DNA of 64,000 nucleotides from Protaetiibacter larvae (GCF_008365275.1 NZ_CP043504.1:62001-126000), one strand, 5' to 3'; shown: positions 10,327-20,751, counted from the stretch's first letter. Notes: a model not told the origin generated them from the sequence alone. Numbers and translations are program-made.

Positions 10327-11322
10327 CTACACCGAGACGATGCGGCGCGCGCCGGTCTCGAACTCCTCGAGGTCGCCCGTCTCGCCCGCGAGCGCCGCGC
10401 GACGGCCGAGCACCCACTGGTAGACGAGGAAGGCGGCGAGGGCCGCCGTGCCGATGCCGATCTTGAGCGGCCACGGCCAGTCCTGCCGAGTCACGAAGCC
10501 CTCGATGATGCCCGACACCAGCAGCGCGACCGCGAGCCCCACGACGACTGTGAAGAAGGCGCGGCCATCCTGGGCGAGCGCTTGCGCGCGCGTGCGGGCT
10601 CCGGGGGCGATCCACGACCACGCGATCATGAGCCCCGCGGCCGCGGCCAGGAACACGGCATACAGCTCGAGCTGCCCGTGCGGCGAGATGTAGAGGAAGA
10701 ACTGGTCGAGCCGGTCGTAGTGGTTCATGACGGCCGCCGAGATGCCGAGGCTCTGCGCATTCGAGAACACCACCATCGGCACCCAGATGCCGAGGATGCC
10801 GAACACGATGCACTGGGCGGCGATCCAGGCGTTGTTGGTCCACACCTGGGCCGCGAACCCCGCCTCGGAGCTCGCCGAGTAGTAGCCCACGAAGTCGCGC
10901 TCGGCATACGCCCGCAAGTCGGACGGCATCCCAAGCGTGGCGAACGCGCGCGGGTCGCTCGTCAGCCAGACGAAGTAGGCGGAGGCGATCACCGCAGTCG
11001 CGAACGCGACGGCGAGCGTGAGCCAGCGCACCCGGTACAGTGCCGCGGGCAGCTGGACGCCGGCGAACACGGTGAGTGCGCGCAGCGGATTGCGGCGCAC
11101 GCCGGTGAACAGCAGTCGCGCCCGCCAGAGCGCGAGAGAAAGATGCTCGCCCTGTGCCGACCCGCCGACGGTCGACCGGATCGTCGCGAGCTGCGACGCC
11201 CCCGTCTGATATCGGTCGATGAGCTCATCGGCCTCGGGGCCCGACGGACGCCGATTCCGCGCGAGCAGGGCGAGTCGATCCCACTCCGCACCGTGGGCGG
11301 CGGCGTAGGCATCGAGGTCCAT
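10327..11322 (-). CDS. SpoIIM/DUF95 family integral membrane protein
   Basis: A 331-aa protein. The N-terminal ~95 residues are soluble and helical (motifs WDRLALLARNRR and LIDRYQTGASQL). Five to six membrane helices follow, including about 103-122, 166-190, 219-240 and 255-275. The IWVPMVVFSNAQSLGI and ISPHGQLELYAVF stretches are typical of the stage II sporulation protein M (DUF95) family. Non-sporulating actinobacteria carry this family next to an RDD protein, as here, where the RDD gene diverges 8 bases away. A TATCAT box lies 8 bases before the ATG, suggesting a leaderless transcript. The molecular role is not known; a function in envelope or membrane trafficking is only inferred. Confidence 0.85.
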   Translation of the reverse strand: MDLDAYAAAHGAEWDRLALLARNRRPSGPEADELIDRYQTGASQLATIRSTVGGSAQGEHLSLALWRARLLFTGVRRNPLRALTVFAGVQLPAALYRVRWLTLAVAFATAVIASAYFVWLTSDPRAFATLGMPSDLRAYAERDFVGYYSASSEAGFAAQVWTNNAWIAAQCIVFGILGIWVPMVVFSNAQSLGISAAVMNHYDRLDQFFLYISPHGQLELYAVFLAAAAGLMIAWSWIAPGARTRAQALAQDGRAFFTVVVGLAVALLVSGIIEGFVTRQDWPWPLKIGIGTAALAAFLVYQWVLGRRAALAGETGDLEEFETGARRIVSV

Positions 11323-11330
11323 CTGCTTGG

Positions 11331-12170
11331 ATGATACCCATGGCGGCGGAGCCCGACGCGGACTGGATCGACACCCTCGCGGAATCCGACGCGCTCCTCA
11401 CCGGCGAGGCGGTCGCGCTCGACCTGCGGCCCGCGAGCTTCGCCCTGCGCGCCGGCGGTGCCGCCATCGACGTGGCGGTCTCCGCGCTCGCCTTCATCGG
11501 GCTGCTGTTCGCCTTCTTCGTCCCCTCCGCCTGGGCGGGCCTCGAAGGCGCGTGGGGCTCCGTCTTCGTGATCGTGAGCCTCGTCGGAGCCTTCGTGGTG
11601 CTGCCGTGCCTCGTCGAGACCCTCAGCCGCGGCAAGTCCCTCGGTCGGCTCGCCGTCGGTGCACGCATCGTGCGCGACGACGGCGGCGCGGCCGGCTTCC
11701 GGCACGCCGCCATCCGCGCGCTCGCCGGGGTGATCGACTTCCTTTTCACGCTCGGCGGGCTGGCCGCCCTCGTGGGGCTGCTCTCCCCGCGCTCGAAGCG
11801 CCTCGGCGACCACCTCGCCGGCACCTACGCCCAGTACGAGCGGGCCCCGCACGTGGCGACCCCGATCTTCGGGATGCCGCTCGAACTGCTCGGCTGGGCG
11901 GGCGTCGCCGACGTCGCGCGGATGCCGGATCCGCTCGCCCGGCGCATCGCGAGCTTCCTGGCATCCGCCCGCGAACTCGACCCCGCGCGCCGCGGCTACC
12001 TCGCGCAGCAGCTCGCCTTCGAGGCCTCGCAGTTCGTCGCGCCGCTGCCGTCCGTCGAGCCGGAGCTGTTCCTCGCGGGCGTCACCGTCGCGCGACGCGA
12101 CCGTGAGGCGCGCGCCCTGCACCTCGAGGCCGAGCGCCTCGCCCAGCTGGAACCGCAGCTGCGCGGCTGA
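11331..12170 (+). CDS. RDD family membrane protein
   Basis: A 279-aa protein. The RDD domain occupies about residues 30-165: LRPASFALRAGGAAIDVAV at the start (the family usually has an R-x-x-A-x-x-I-D motif here), then three hydrophobic helices, and the conserved SRGKSLGRLAVGARIVRDDG segment before the last helix. A hydrophilic C-terminal tail of about 110 residues, rich in Arg and Glu, follows. The gene is divergent from the SpoIIM-like gene with 8 bases between start codons, so the two promoters must lie within each other's coding starts. ATG at 11340 is an equally good start. RDD proteins are of uncertain function and some are linked to ion transport or stress. Confidence 0.85.
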   Translation: MIPMAAEPDADWIDTLAESDALLTGEAVALDLRPASFALRAGGAAIDVAVSALAFIGLLFAFFVPSAWAGLEGAWGSVFVIVSLVGAFVVLPCLVETLSRGKSLGRLAVGARIVRDDGGAAGFRHAAIRALAGVIDFLFTLGGLAALVGLLSPRSKRLGDHLAGTYAQYERAPHVATPIFGMPLELLGWAGVADVARMPDPLARRIASFLASARELDPARRGYLAQQLAFEASQFVAPLPSVEPELFLAGVTVARRDREARALHLEAERLAQLEPQLRG

Positions 12171-12191
12171 ACCGGCGAACCGGCGAACCGC

Positions 12192-13670
<1,479 letters not shown>

Positions 13671-13703
13671 GCGTCCATTCTCGCAGGCTCGGCGCGTGCG
13701 TGA

Positions 13704-13726
13704 CCGACGCCCGAGACGGGCGTCGG
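13704..13726 (-). terminator. GC-rich hairpin between manB and sahH
   Basis: A perfect 9-bp stem CCGACGCCC / GGGCGTCGG around a GAGAC loop. It has no run of T on either side, so it is better read as a pause or Rho-assisted terminator after manB, or as a structure upstream of sahH. Confidence 0.5.
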
Positions 13727-13741
13727 CGCTGGCGTCGCCGC

Positions 13742-13761
13742 GAAGGCCAGAAATGGCCTTC
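13742..13761 (-). terminator. Hairpin directly after the manB stop
   Basis: An 8-bp perfect stem GAAGGCCA / TGGCCTTC with a four-base loop, starting three bases past the manB stop codon. No T-tract follows. Together with the second hairpin 16 bases further it makes a tandem 3'-end structure. Confidence 0.5.
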
Positions 13762-13763
13762 GC

Positions 13764-15185
13764 TCAGAGCTCCAGCGCGCGGATGAGGGCGAGCACCTCG
13801 TCGCGGACGGCGGCCATCCGCTCGGCGGTGTCGGCCTCCACGTTGAGCCGCAGCAGCGGCTCGGTGTTGGAGGGGCGCACGTTGAACCACCAGAAGCCCG
13901 CGTCGGGGGCGCCGGTCACCGTGAGCCCGTCGAGCTCGTCGAACTCGCCGCGCGCGGTGAAGGCGTCCACGATGCGCGTGTACGCGGCCGGGATGTCCTC
14001 GACCGTGGAGTTGATCTCACCCGAGAGCGCATACGGGTCGAACCGTGCGGCGAAACGCGACAGCGGCTGATCCTGCGCGCCGAACTCGGCCAGCAGGTGC
14101 AGTGCCGCGAGCATGCCGTTGTCGGCACCCCAGAAGTCGCGGAAGTAGTAGTGGGCGGAGTGCTCGCCGCCGAAGACCGCACCGGTCTCGTGCATGCGGT
14201 CCTTGATGAGCGAGTGACCCACGCGGGTGCGCACCGGCGTGGCCCCCGCGGCCTCGATCGCCTCGGGGACGAATCGCGAGGTGATGAGGTTGTGGATCAC
14301 GAACACCTCGCCGGTCTCGCCCGCGGCTCGCACGCGGGCCACCTCGCGCACCGCGACGATCGCGGCGACCGCACTGGGCGTCACCGGGGCGCCGGTCTCG
14401 TCGACCACGAAGCAGCGGTCCGCGTCGCCGTCGAAGGCGAGGCCGAGGTCGGCGCCGTGCGCGACCACCGCCTTCTGCAGGTCCACGAGGTTCGCCGGCT
14501 CGAGCGGGTTCGCCTCGTGGTTCGGGAAGGTGCCGTCGAGCTCGAAGTAGAGCGGCACGATCTCGAGCGGCAGCGCGGGCAGCCCGGCCGCCTCGCCGAG
14601 CACGGCGGGCACGGTGAGCCCGCCCATCCCGTTGCCGGCATCCACCACGATCTTGAGGGGCCGGACCCCGGAGAGGTCGACGAGCGAACGCAGCTTGGCC
14701 GCGTAGGCAGCGAGCACGTCGCGGGTGGCGACGGTGCCGACAGCCTCGACCGGGGTCACGCCGCCCGTGTCGAGATAGGCCTGGGCACGGTCACGGATGG
14801 CGGCGAGGCCGGTCGCGAGGGAGATGCCCTGCGCGCCGGCCCGCGAGAACTTGATGCCGTTGTAGCTCGCCGGGTTGTGGCTCGCGGTGAACATCGCGGC
14901 GGGGGCGTCGAAGAAGCCGGATGCGAAGTAGGTCTCGTCGGTCGAGCACAGGCCGATGCTCACGACGTGCGCGCCGCGCGCCGACGCGCCGCGCGCGAAA
15001 GCCTCCGCGAACTCGGGCGAGGAGTCGCGCATGTCGTGGCCCACGATCACCTCGGTGCCGGCGGCGCCGAGCTCGTCGACGAAGCCCGCCGCGAGCGCTT
15101 CCACCACGGCGGGGGTCAACTGGCTGCCCACGAGGCCGCGGACATCGTAGGCCTTGACGAAGGCGCTCAGGTCAACGTTGCTCAC
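13764..15185 (-). CDS. manB: Phosphomannomutase/phosphoglucomutase
   Basis: A 473-aa alpha-D-phosphohexomutase interconverting mannose-6-phosphate and mannose-1-phosphate, possibly glucose phosphates as well. All four family signatures are present: catalytic serine loop TASHNPASYNG (Ser102), metal site FDGDADR (251-257), sugar-binding loop GGEHSAHYY (Glu341) and phosphate loop RPSNTEP near 440. The GTG start follows the DUF3499 stop by three bases, and a TACAGT box lies 8 bases before it. With manA (23557-24675) it would feed GDP-mannose for the glycan cluster. Its place next to DUF3499 and whiB matches the Mycobacterium manB region. Confidence 0.93.
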   Translation of the reverse strand: MSNVDLSAFVKAYDVRGLVGSQLTPAVVEALAAGFVDELGAAGTEVIVGHDMRDSSPEFAEAFARGASARGAHVVSIGLCSTDETYFASGFFDAPAAMFTASHNPASYNGIKFSRAGAQGISLATGLAAIRDRAQAYLDTGGVTPVEAVGTVATRDVLAAYAAKLRSLVDLSGVRPLKIVVDAGNGMGGLTVPAVLGEAAGLPALPLEIVPLYFELDGTFPNHEANPLEPANLVDLQKAVVAHGADLGLAFDGDADRCFVVDETGAPVTPSAVAAIVAVREVARVRAAGETGEVFVIHNLITSRFVPEAIEAAGATPVRTRVGHSLIKDRMHETGAVFGGEHSAHYYFRDFWGADNGMLAALHLLAEFGAQDQPLSRFAARFDPYALSGEINSTVEDIPAAYTRIVDAFTARGEFDELDGLTVTGAPDAGFWWFNVRPSNTEPLLRLNVEADTAERMAAVRDEVLALIRALEL

Positions 15186-15188
15186 GGA

Positions 15189-15404
15189 CTACGACTGTAG
15201 TTCAGCCACCGTGACATGCCGCACGATCTGCCAGCCCTGCGGGGCCGAGAGGCGCTCGGCGTGCTGCGCGCAGAGGTCGTAGCTGTGGGGTTCCCGCCGC
15301 ACCGCGAGCGGCCCGAGCACGGCCATCGCATCCGTGTAGTCGTAGGTCAGGGTCGCCACGGCCTCGCGGCCGCAGGCCACCTTGCTGCACGGTCGCGCAC
15401 TCAT
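15189..15404 (-). CDS. DUF3499 family protein
   Basis: A 71-aa protein beginning SARPCSKVACGREAVATL, with three cysteines (RPCSKVAC and YDLCAQH) and histidines that suggest a small zinc-binding fold. The length and the CSKxxC motif match the actinobacterial DUF3499 family, which regularly lies between phosphomannomutase and whiB. A TAGGCT box stands 7 bases before the ATG, indicating a leaderless transcript. Function unknown. Confidence 0.9.
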   Translation of the reverse strand: MSARPCSKVACGREAVATLTYDYTDAMAVLGPLAVRREPHSYDLCAQHAERLSAPQGWQIVRHVTVAELQS

Positions 15405-15411
15405 CGGGCCG

Positions 15412-15441
15412 AGCCTACCGCCGCACCGCGCGGCCTAGACT
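15412..15441. promoter_or_regulatory. Divergent -10 boxes for DUF3499 and the metallopeptidase-family gene
   Basis: The minus-strand box TAGGCT (15417-15412) is 7 bases from the DUF3499 ATG. The plus-strand box TAGACT (15436-15441) is 6 bases from the ATG at 15448. Both spacings place the transcription start at or next to the start codon. No clear -35 is visible for either. Confidence 0.6.
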
Positions 15442-15447
15442 GGCGAC

Positions 15448-15882
15448 ATGCCCCGATCCGCGCGCCGCGCATCGCCGCGGGCCGGCTACCGCGACCGGCA
15501 CGGACGCGGCATCCGCTCGGCGGTGACCGGGCCGCACCTGCCGATGCTGCGCACGCGCGCCGACTTCTTCGACTCGTGCGTCGCCTCGGCCGTGGAGTAT
15601 CTGCGCACCCTGTGGCCGCAGGAGCTCGCGGCGGTGCACTTCGAGGTGGCGTCGTTCCCGCGCGGAACGGCCGGACCGGAGGGGGTCGACCGCTGGCAGG
15701 TGGATCCTCGCGCTCGTCGCGTGACGCTGTACCGGGTGCCGATCGAGCGTCTCGTGCACCTGCACCGCGACGACGACTGGCACCGCCGCTCGTACATCGA
15801 GAGCTGCGTCTTCCGGGCAGTCGCCGAACTGCTCGGCAAGGATCCCTGGGATATCGCGCCGGAGCGCTACCGCCACTTCTGA
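15448..15882 (+). CDS. Metallopeptidase-family (zincin-like) protein without HExxH
   Basis: A 144-aa protein. Its placement opposite DUF3499 and manB, the basic N-terminus (RDRHGRG), the segment FDSCVASAVEYLRTLWPQEL and the C-terminal WDIAPERYRHF match the actinobacterial 'metallopeptidase family protein' group (zincin-like, PF06262 type). Where true members have a HExGH zinc site, this sequence reads IESCVFRAVAELLG. Neither metal-binding histidine is present, so peptidase activity is unlikely. Loss of this site is usual in actinobacterial members as far as I recall. The role is unknown. Confidence 0.75.
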   Translation: MPRSARRASPRAGYRDRHGRGIRSAVTGPHLPMLRTRADFFDSCVASAVEYLRTLWPQELAAVHFEVASFPRGTAGPEGVDRWQVDPRARRVTLYRVPIERLVHLHRDDDWHRRSYIESCVFRAVAELLGKDPWDIAPERYRHF

Positions 15883-15889
15883 GGCCGGG

Positions 15890-17485
15890 CTACGGGCGCA
15901 CCACGAGCGGGGTGTCGGCTGCCCGCGGCGAGCGGAAGGTGTACCCGGCCACCTGCCCGGGCGCGGCGAAGCTGATCGCCGCGTGCACGCCCTCCGCGCC
16001 GAGCAGTCGGTACGCGGTGTCGGATGCGAGGGTCAACCCGGCGGAGCCCGCCGCAGGCAGTTCGAGCGTGATCGTGTCGCCGCCGTCGACCGGCTCGAGC
16101 CGTACGGTGCGGGTCGCGTTGTCGGGGTTGACCACGACGAGCACGGGCTCGGGCGCTGCGGCGACCGCGAGCAGCGCATCCCCGGTGAGCGGCGGGGCGG
16201 CCGCGAGCCAGGCGAGGTCGGCGGCCGCCGCGACGGGCTGACCGGTCTCGTCCACCCCCGGCAGCGGAATCGTCGAGACGCGCACCCCGGCCACGACCGG
16301 CGTGTCGGCGCGGACGGTCACCGTGTAGCTGCCGTCCGGCAGCGGTCCCTGACCGAGCTCGAGAGCCGACGAGAGCGCGATGTCGGTGACCGTCCCGGCG
16401 TGCACCTCGAGGTCGAAGCTCGTCGCGACGCCGCCGGCGAGCGTGGGGGTGAGGCTCACCTCGACCTCGGCATCCTCGGTGCCGGGGTTGCCGATGCGCG
16501 CGATGGCGTCGAGGTCGGCGTAGTCGGCGATGCCGAGGGAGCTGCTCACCCCCTCCTGATCGAAGATCCGCACGCCGGGGATGACGAGCTCGCGGGAGGG
16601 CGCCGCGGTGTCGCCGACGACGTCGACGCCGCCCGCGTCGAGCACCCGGGTCACCGAGGTCTGCAGGCTTGCCGCGACGAGCCCGCCGCGCGCCTCGACG
16701 TGCACGACGGGCGAGGCCAGATCCGGGGCGAAGCCGGAGAGCGGGATCACGCGCTGCGTGCCTGCCGGCACCGCGATGCCGTTGAGTCCGGGCGCGAGCA
16801 CGGGCCCCTCCTCGCCCCACAGCTGGAGGGTGACCTGGGCGGTCACGGCGGTGGGGTTCGCGAGCAGCAGCAGGGTGGTGCGGCCGACGGTCGTGGCGCC
16901 GCCCACGAGCCAACTGGAGCTGCGCGGCTCGACGCAGCCCGACGCCGCGAGCCCACGGAGTCGGTCGTCGTCGGTCGCGCGCTGTGCCTGCGCCGCGGCG
17001 AGGCGCGCATCCGCCGACGCCGGCAGCGTGAGCACGGCGGGCGCCCGCGCTGTGCCGCCGGTGCCCGCGTCGCTCTCGGCGAGCGTGCTCTCGGCGGCGC
17101 GCCCCGGCTCCGCGGCGACGGTCAGCTGCGGGATGCCCACGGAGCTGAGCTGGTTCGCGTCCGTCCCGGCGTCGTCGCCGAGCTGCAGCAGGGATCCCGC
17201 GCAGCCCACGAGCAGCTCGGCGGGCTCCGGCTGCACCGTGGTCGCGAGCGGCTCGATGCCGATCGTGGGGAGGGGCACGAAGCCGACCGCGCCGATCACC
17301 AGGATCGCGGCCGCGGCGCCGACGAGTCCGCGCACGACCCGCAGCGAGATCACGGTGACGGCGCGCCCGACGCTGCGCGGCCGGGGATGCGGCAGCGCGG
17401 TCTCGGCTGCCTGGGGTTCGGATGCCAGGGGCTCGGGTGCCTCCACCGCGGGCAGCTGCGGCTCGGGGAGCTCGTCGTCAGCCAT
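15890..17485 (-). CDS. DUF5719 family membrane-anchored exported protein
   Basis: About 531 aa. The start chosen is the ATG at 17485, which has GAGGAA five bases upstream and overlaps the end of the preceding GT2 gene by 8 bases. An acidic, proline-rich cytoplasmic N-terminus (about 45 residues) is followed by one membrane helix (about 60-82, VVRGLVGAAAAILVIG). A large extracytoplasmic region built of repeated beta-sandwich-like segments follows, such as TLLLLANPTAVTAQVTLQLWG and ALLAVAAAPEPVLVVVNPDN. This layout is that of DUF5719, which in actinobacteria is found directly after a large GT2 membrane glycosyltransferase, as here. Function unknown; a cell-envelope role is inferred. Confidence 0.8.
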   Translation of the reverse strand: MADDELPEPQLPAVEAPEPLASEPQAAETALPHPRPRSVGRAVTVISLRVVRGLVGAAAAILVIGAVGFVPLPTIGIEPLATTVQPEPAELLVGCAGSLLQLGDDAGTDANQLSSVGIPQLTVAAEPGRAAESTLAESDAGTGGTARAPAVLTLPASADARLAAAQAQRATDDDRLRGLAASGCVEPRSSSWLVGGATTVGRTTLLLLANPTAVTAQVTLQLWGEEGPVLAPGLNGIAVPAGTQRVIPLSGFAPDLASPVVHVEARGGLVAASLQTSVTRVLDAGGVDVVGDTAAPSRELVIPGVRIFDQEGVSSSLGIADYADLDAIARIGNPGTEDAEVEVSLTPTLAGGVATSFDLEVHAGTVTDIALSSALELGQGPLPDGSYTVTVRADTPVVAGVRVSTIPLPGVDETGQPVAAAADLAWLAAAPPLTGDALLAVAAAPEPVLVVVNPDNATRTVRLEPVDGGDTITLELPAAGSAGLTLASDTAYRLLGAEGVHAAISFAAPGQVAGYTFRSPRAADTPLVVRP

Positions 17486-20309
17486 CGGATTCCTCATCGA
17501 AGGTGGTCGCCGCGGGTTCGTCGGTCGACGACCTCGTCTGCACCACGCGACGCCGGCGACGGGTCGGCAGCGCCAGCAGCAGTGCGAACAGCACGACCGC
17601 GCCCTGCACCGCGAGCACGCCGATGCCGTAGGCACCGCGCCCGGATGCCTGCTCAGGCATCCGCTCGAGTGCGGGGAACGTCCACAGTGTGCCCTCGGCG
17701 CTGTCGCTCGCCGGTGTCAGCGCGGCGGTCGCGTCGAGCGACTCGACGGCGCGCTCGCGGGTCGCCGACTGCTCGCGGGCGACGTCCGCGGCCTCGGGAC
17801 TCACGAGCACGAAGCCGATCTGGAAGCGCTGCAGGCCGGGCACCGGGTCGAAGCCGCCGCGCGATGCCAGGTTGCCCGCGAGCTCGGCGAGGGCGGCATC
17901 CTCCTCGCTCGGCTGCGTGCGTCCGGCGAACAGGGCCGACTGATCGTCGAGGGTCGTGCCCTCGCCGCGCTCCAGCCGCACCTGGAGCGAGCCGTCGGGT
18001 TGCGGGGTGAGAACGAGCGTGCCGATGCCGGGGTCCGATGATCCCGCGGCGGCCGCGAGAGCCGGCAGCTGGCGACCGTCACCCGGGTGCACCGGGCTCG
18101 TGCCCAGGATGGGCGCCGCGAGGAGCGGGACCACCGCGGCCGCGGCCGCCACCGTCACGACGATGCCGGCGGCGACCGCCGCACGCCCGAGCGCCTCGAG
18201 CGCGACGACCGCCGCGCCCACGATGCCGAGCCAGTACAGGCTGAGACCCGCGCCGGGCCACGGGCCGGCGGTCGCCGCGCCGAGGCTCGTCACCTGGACA
18301 TGGCCGGCCGCCCACGCTGTTGCGAGCCCCACTGCCGCGAGGGCGAGTGCGGGGATCGACCGGCGCGCGCCCCGGAAGAAGAGCGCGAGAAGCGCGACGA
18401 GCGCGAGCGGCGCGAGCAGCGCGGCGGGGATGAGCGTCGCCCACGGGGTCGCTCCGACGCCGAAGACCGCGAGCAGACCGTCCCAGCCCGCCGTGCCGGC
18501 GTCGGGGCGCGCGATGAGCAGACCCCACCCGCTCGGCGGCGCGGACGGCTGCACGACGCCCGGGTCGGCGAGGATCGCGAGCGGTGTCCCCCGCCGGACG
18601 GCATCGATCACGAGCGGCGCGACGAGGGCGATCGCCGGGATCGGCACGCCGATGATCCGCACGAAACCGCGGGGCCGGGCCACCGCCCAGGCGAGGACCG
18701 CGAGCAGCAGGGCGGGCGCGAGGGAGGGCGCCGCCGCGACGATCGCCGCGAACAGCAGCGAGGCGGCCGCCGCCGCGCTCCACGAGCGCGCGCCCTCGAT
18801 GAGCGCCAGCACGAGCCACGGCAGCAGCAGGTGCACGAGGACCGCGCCGATGCGTCCCTCGCCGAGCGCCGTCAGGAAGACCGGCGCGACGGCCCAGAGG
18901 AGGGCGGCCGCGACGGGAGGCCAGACGCGCTCGCTCACCCGGGTGGCTGCCCACCAGGCGCCGAGGGCGGCGAACGGGAGCGCCGTGATCCACAGCAGCA
19001 CGACGGAGAACGAGGGATCCCACCACGTCGCGGAGCCGAGCAGCGCCCACAGGCTGTTGGCGGGGTCGGCGGCGCCCGTGAACCCGGCGCCGATCTCGCG
19101 CGGCCCCCAGCCGAGCTTGCCCCACAGCTGCGACGGCGAGCCCGCGAGCGGCAGGAGCCCGCCGCCTTCGAGGCTCGTCGCGCCGAGCAGTCGCCAGAAC
19201 AGCACGACACCGAGGGCGATGCTCGCCGCGACGACCCAGGTGCCGCCTCCGAGGAAGGCCGCCCGCACGAGGTCCGGCTCGCGGCCGAGCCGCTCGTCCG
19301 CCTGGTCGCGCTCGTGGGCGCGGTGCTCGCGCAGCGGGGCGCCGGTGAGGCGGAGCGGCGCGATCGCCCGCCATCCGACGTTCCGGGCCCGGCGGAGCCG
19401 GATGCGCGCCCCCGGGACCGTGCCGTCGAAGGCGGCCCGGAACGCTGAGGCGATCTCGCCCGGAACCGCCCCGGGGCGCTTGGCGAGCAGCTGCCCGAGC
19501 GAACGGACGACGGCGAGCGGCAGCAGGCTGAGCCAGTGCAGGGGAACGGCGAGGGCGGGGGCGTAGACGAAGCGCCGGTGCAGTTGCGCCGTGCGCGCGA
19601 GGCGGCTCAACCGGCGGGTGCTCGAGGGGCGTTTGCGGGCGACGTCCTCGGGGCGCCGCGCGCGGAGCACCCGGGCCGCCGGGACGCGCACGATGCGATG
19701 GCCCGCGAGTCGCACCCGGATGCCCAGGTCGAGTCCCGCGTCGGTGCTCGGCAGGCCGGCATCCAGGCCGTCGACGGCGTGCCAGACCGCGCGGCGCACG
19801 ATCGCCCCCTCGACGGCGACCGCGAGCACATCGCTCGCCTGGTCGTACTGAGCCTGGTCGAGCTCGTCGTCGACGAGGGCGACCGTGGTGCCGAGCCGCG
19901 ACACGGTCTCGCCGTAGGAGCGGATGCGCGCGGGGTCGTTCGCATCGACGAGCTTGGGGCCGGCGACGGCGACCGAGGGGGCGAGCTCGATGGCCGACAG
20001 CAGGGCGCGGAGGGCGTCGGGTGCGGGGGCCGTGTCGGCCCGCAGCAGCCACAGCCACTCCTCCTCGTCGGCGACGGGGGTGGTCGCGCGCAGGGCCCGC
20101 GCGATCCCCACCCCGAAGGTGCCGCCGGTCGCGGTCACCAGTTGGGTGACGCCCGCCGCTGCGGACGCGTCGGCGTCGAGGGTCGTCGTCGGCTCGGCGA
20201 CGACGACGAGCGCGTCGGGACGCCGGGTCTGCGCCGCGAGCGCCTCGAGGGTGGCGCCCAGCCATCGATCGCCGTCCTGGACGACGAGGACAGCAGTGAC
20301 TCGGGGCAT
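17478..20309 (-). CDS. Large membrane GT2 glycosyltransferase
   Basis: A 943-aa protein. The N-terminal ~250 residues are a GT-A fold glycosyltransferase family 2 domain: TAVLVVQDGDRWLGATLEAL, then WLWLLRADTAP in place of the usual D-x-D region, and the acceptor region DAGLDLGIRVRLAG. About 12 membrane helices follow from roughly residue 355 to 760, then an extracytoplasmic tail and a final helix near 905-925. The start is the ATG at 20309, because TAGCGT lies 7 bases before it (leaderless); GTG at 20318 is the alternative. It is probably an envelope polysaccharide enzyme using a lipid-linked sugar. It overlaps the DUF5719 gene, forming a conserved two-gene unit below whiB. Confidence 0.85.
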   Translation of the reverse strand: MPRVTAVLVVQDGDRWLGATLEALAAQTRRPDALVVVAEPTTTLDADASAAAGVTQLVTATGGTFGVGIARALRATTPVADEEEWLWLLRADTAPAPDALRALLSAIELAPSVAVAGPKLVDANDPARIRSYGETVSRLGTTVALVDDELDQAQYDQASDVLAVAVEGAIVRRAVWHAVDGLDAGLPSTDAGLDLGIRVRLAGHRIVRVPAARVLRARRPEDVARKRPSSTRRLSRLARTAQLHRRFVYAPALAVPLHWLSLLPLAVVRSLGQLLAKRPGAVPGEIASAFRAAFDGTVPGARIRLRRARNVGWRAIAPLRLTGAPLREHRAHERDQADERLGREPDLVRAAFLGGGTWVVAASIALGVVLFWRLLGATSLEGGGLLPLAGSPSQLWGKLGWGPREIGAGFTGAADPANSLWALLGSATWWDPSFSVVLLWITALPFAALGAWWAATRVSERVWPPVAAALLWAVAPVFLTALGEGRIGAVLVHLLLPWLVLALIEGARSWSAAAAASLLFAAIVAAAPSLAPALLLAVLAWAVARPRGFVRIIGVPIPAIALVAPLVIDAVRRGTPLAILADPGVVQPSAPPSGWGLLIARPDAGTAGWDGLLAVFGVGATPWATLIPAALLAPLALVALLALFFRGARRSIPALALAAVGLATAWAAGHVQVTSLGAATAGPWPGAGLSLYWLGIVGAAVVALEALGRAAVAAGIVVTVAAAAAVVPLLAAPILGTSPVHPGDGRQLPALAAAAGSSDPGIGTLVLTPQPDGSLQVRLERGEGTTLDDQSALFAGRTQPSEEDAALAELAGNLASRGGFDPVPGLQRFQIGFVLVSPEAADVAREQSATRERAVESLDATAALTPASDSAEGTLWTFPALERMPEQASGRGAYGIGVLAVQGAVVLFALLLALPTRRRRRVVQTRSSTDEPAATTFDEESDG

Positions 20310-20380
20310 CTCACCCACGCTATGCGCGGGTCAGCGCACGCCGGGAAGCGACACACCTGCTCCCGGAGCTCGAGCCTGAC

Positions 20381-20707
20381 TCAGGCGATGCGGCCGCGGC
20401 GCAGCTTGCGGCGCTCGCGCTCGCTCAGCCCGCCCCAGATGCCGAAGCGCTCGTCGTTCTCGAGCGCGTACTGCAGGCACTGGGCGCGCACCGAGCAGCC
20501 GCTGCAGATGCGCTTGGCGTCGCGGGTGGATCCGCCCTTCTCCGGGAAGAAGGCCTCGGGATCGGTCTGGGCGCACAGCGAGTCGGTCTGCCAGGCGAGC
20601 GGGTTGTCGTCGTCGACCGTCGCGGGCCGCAGCCCGGGCATCCCCAGGCGCACCGGATCGACGAACCAGTCCTCGGGGACGGAGGGACGGTAGTCGTTCC
20701 TCGTCAT
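20381..20707 (-). CDS. whiB2: WhiB family iron-sulfur regulator, WhiB2/WhmD type
   Basis: A 108-aa protein with the four cluster cysteines Cys45, Cys68, Cys71 and Cys77 (C...CxxCxxxxxC), the FFPEKGGS stretch, the GIWGG turn (89-93) and a basic C-terminus RERRKLRRGR. It binds a [4Fe-4S] cluster and works with the principal sigma factor. The sequence LCAQTDPEAFFPEKGGST and the location beside DUF3499, manB and manA are those of WhiB2/WhmD of mycobacteria, which acts in septation and division. Start ATG with GGGGAGG upstream. The promoter carries a palindrome (see separate entry). Confidence 0.93.
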   Translation of the reverse strand: MTRNDYRPSVPEDWFVDPVRLGMPGLRPATVDDDNPLAWQTDSLCAQTDPEAFFPEKGGSTRDAKRICSGCSVRAQCLQYALENDERFGIWGGLSERERRKLRRGRIA

Positions 20708-20751
20708 TCCGGCCTCCCCTCGCGACCGGAGCCGGTCGCTGCATGGAGCTA

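Noticed and set aside
12171-12191. Short direct repeat ACCGGCGA between the RDD gene and sahH
   Set aside because: Two 9-base units in a 21-base gap; too short to support a function.
13671-13763. SAH or SAM riboswitch before sahH
   Set aside because: Only 93 bases separate the genes and they consist of two simple hairpins; a -10-like box sits 6 bases before the ATG.
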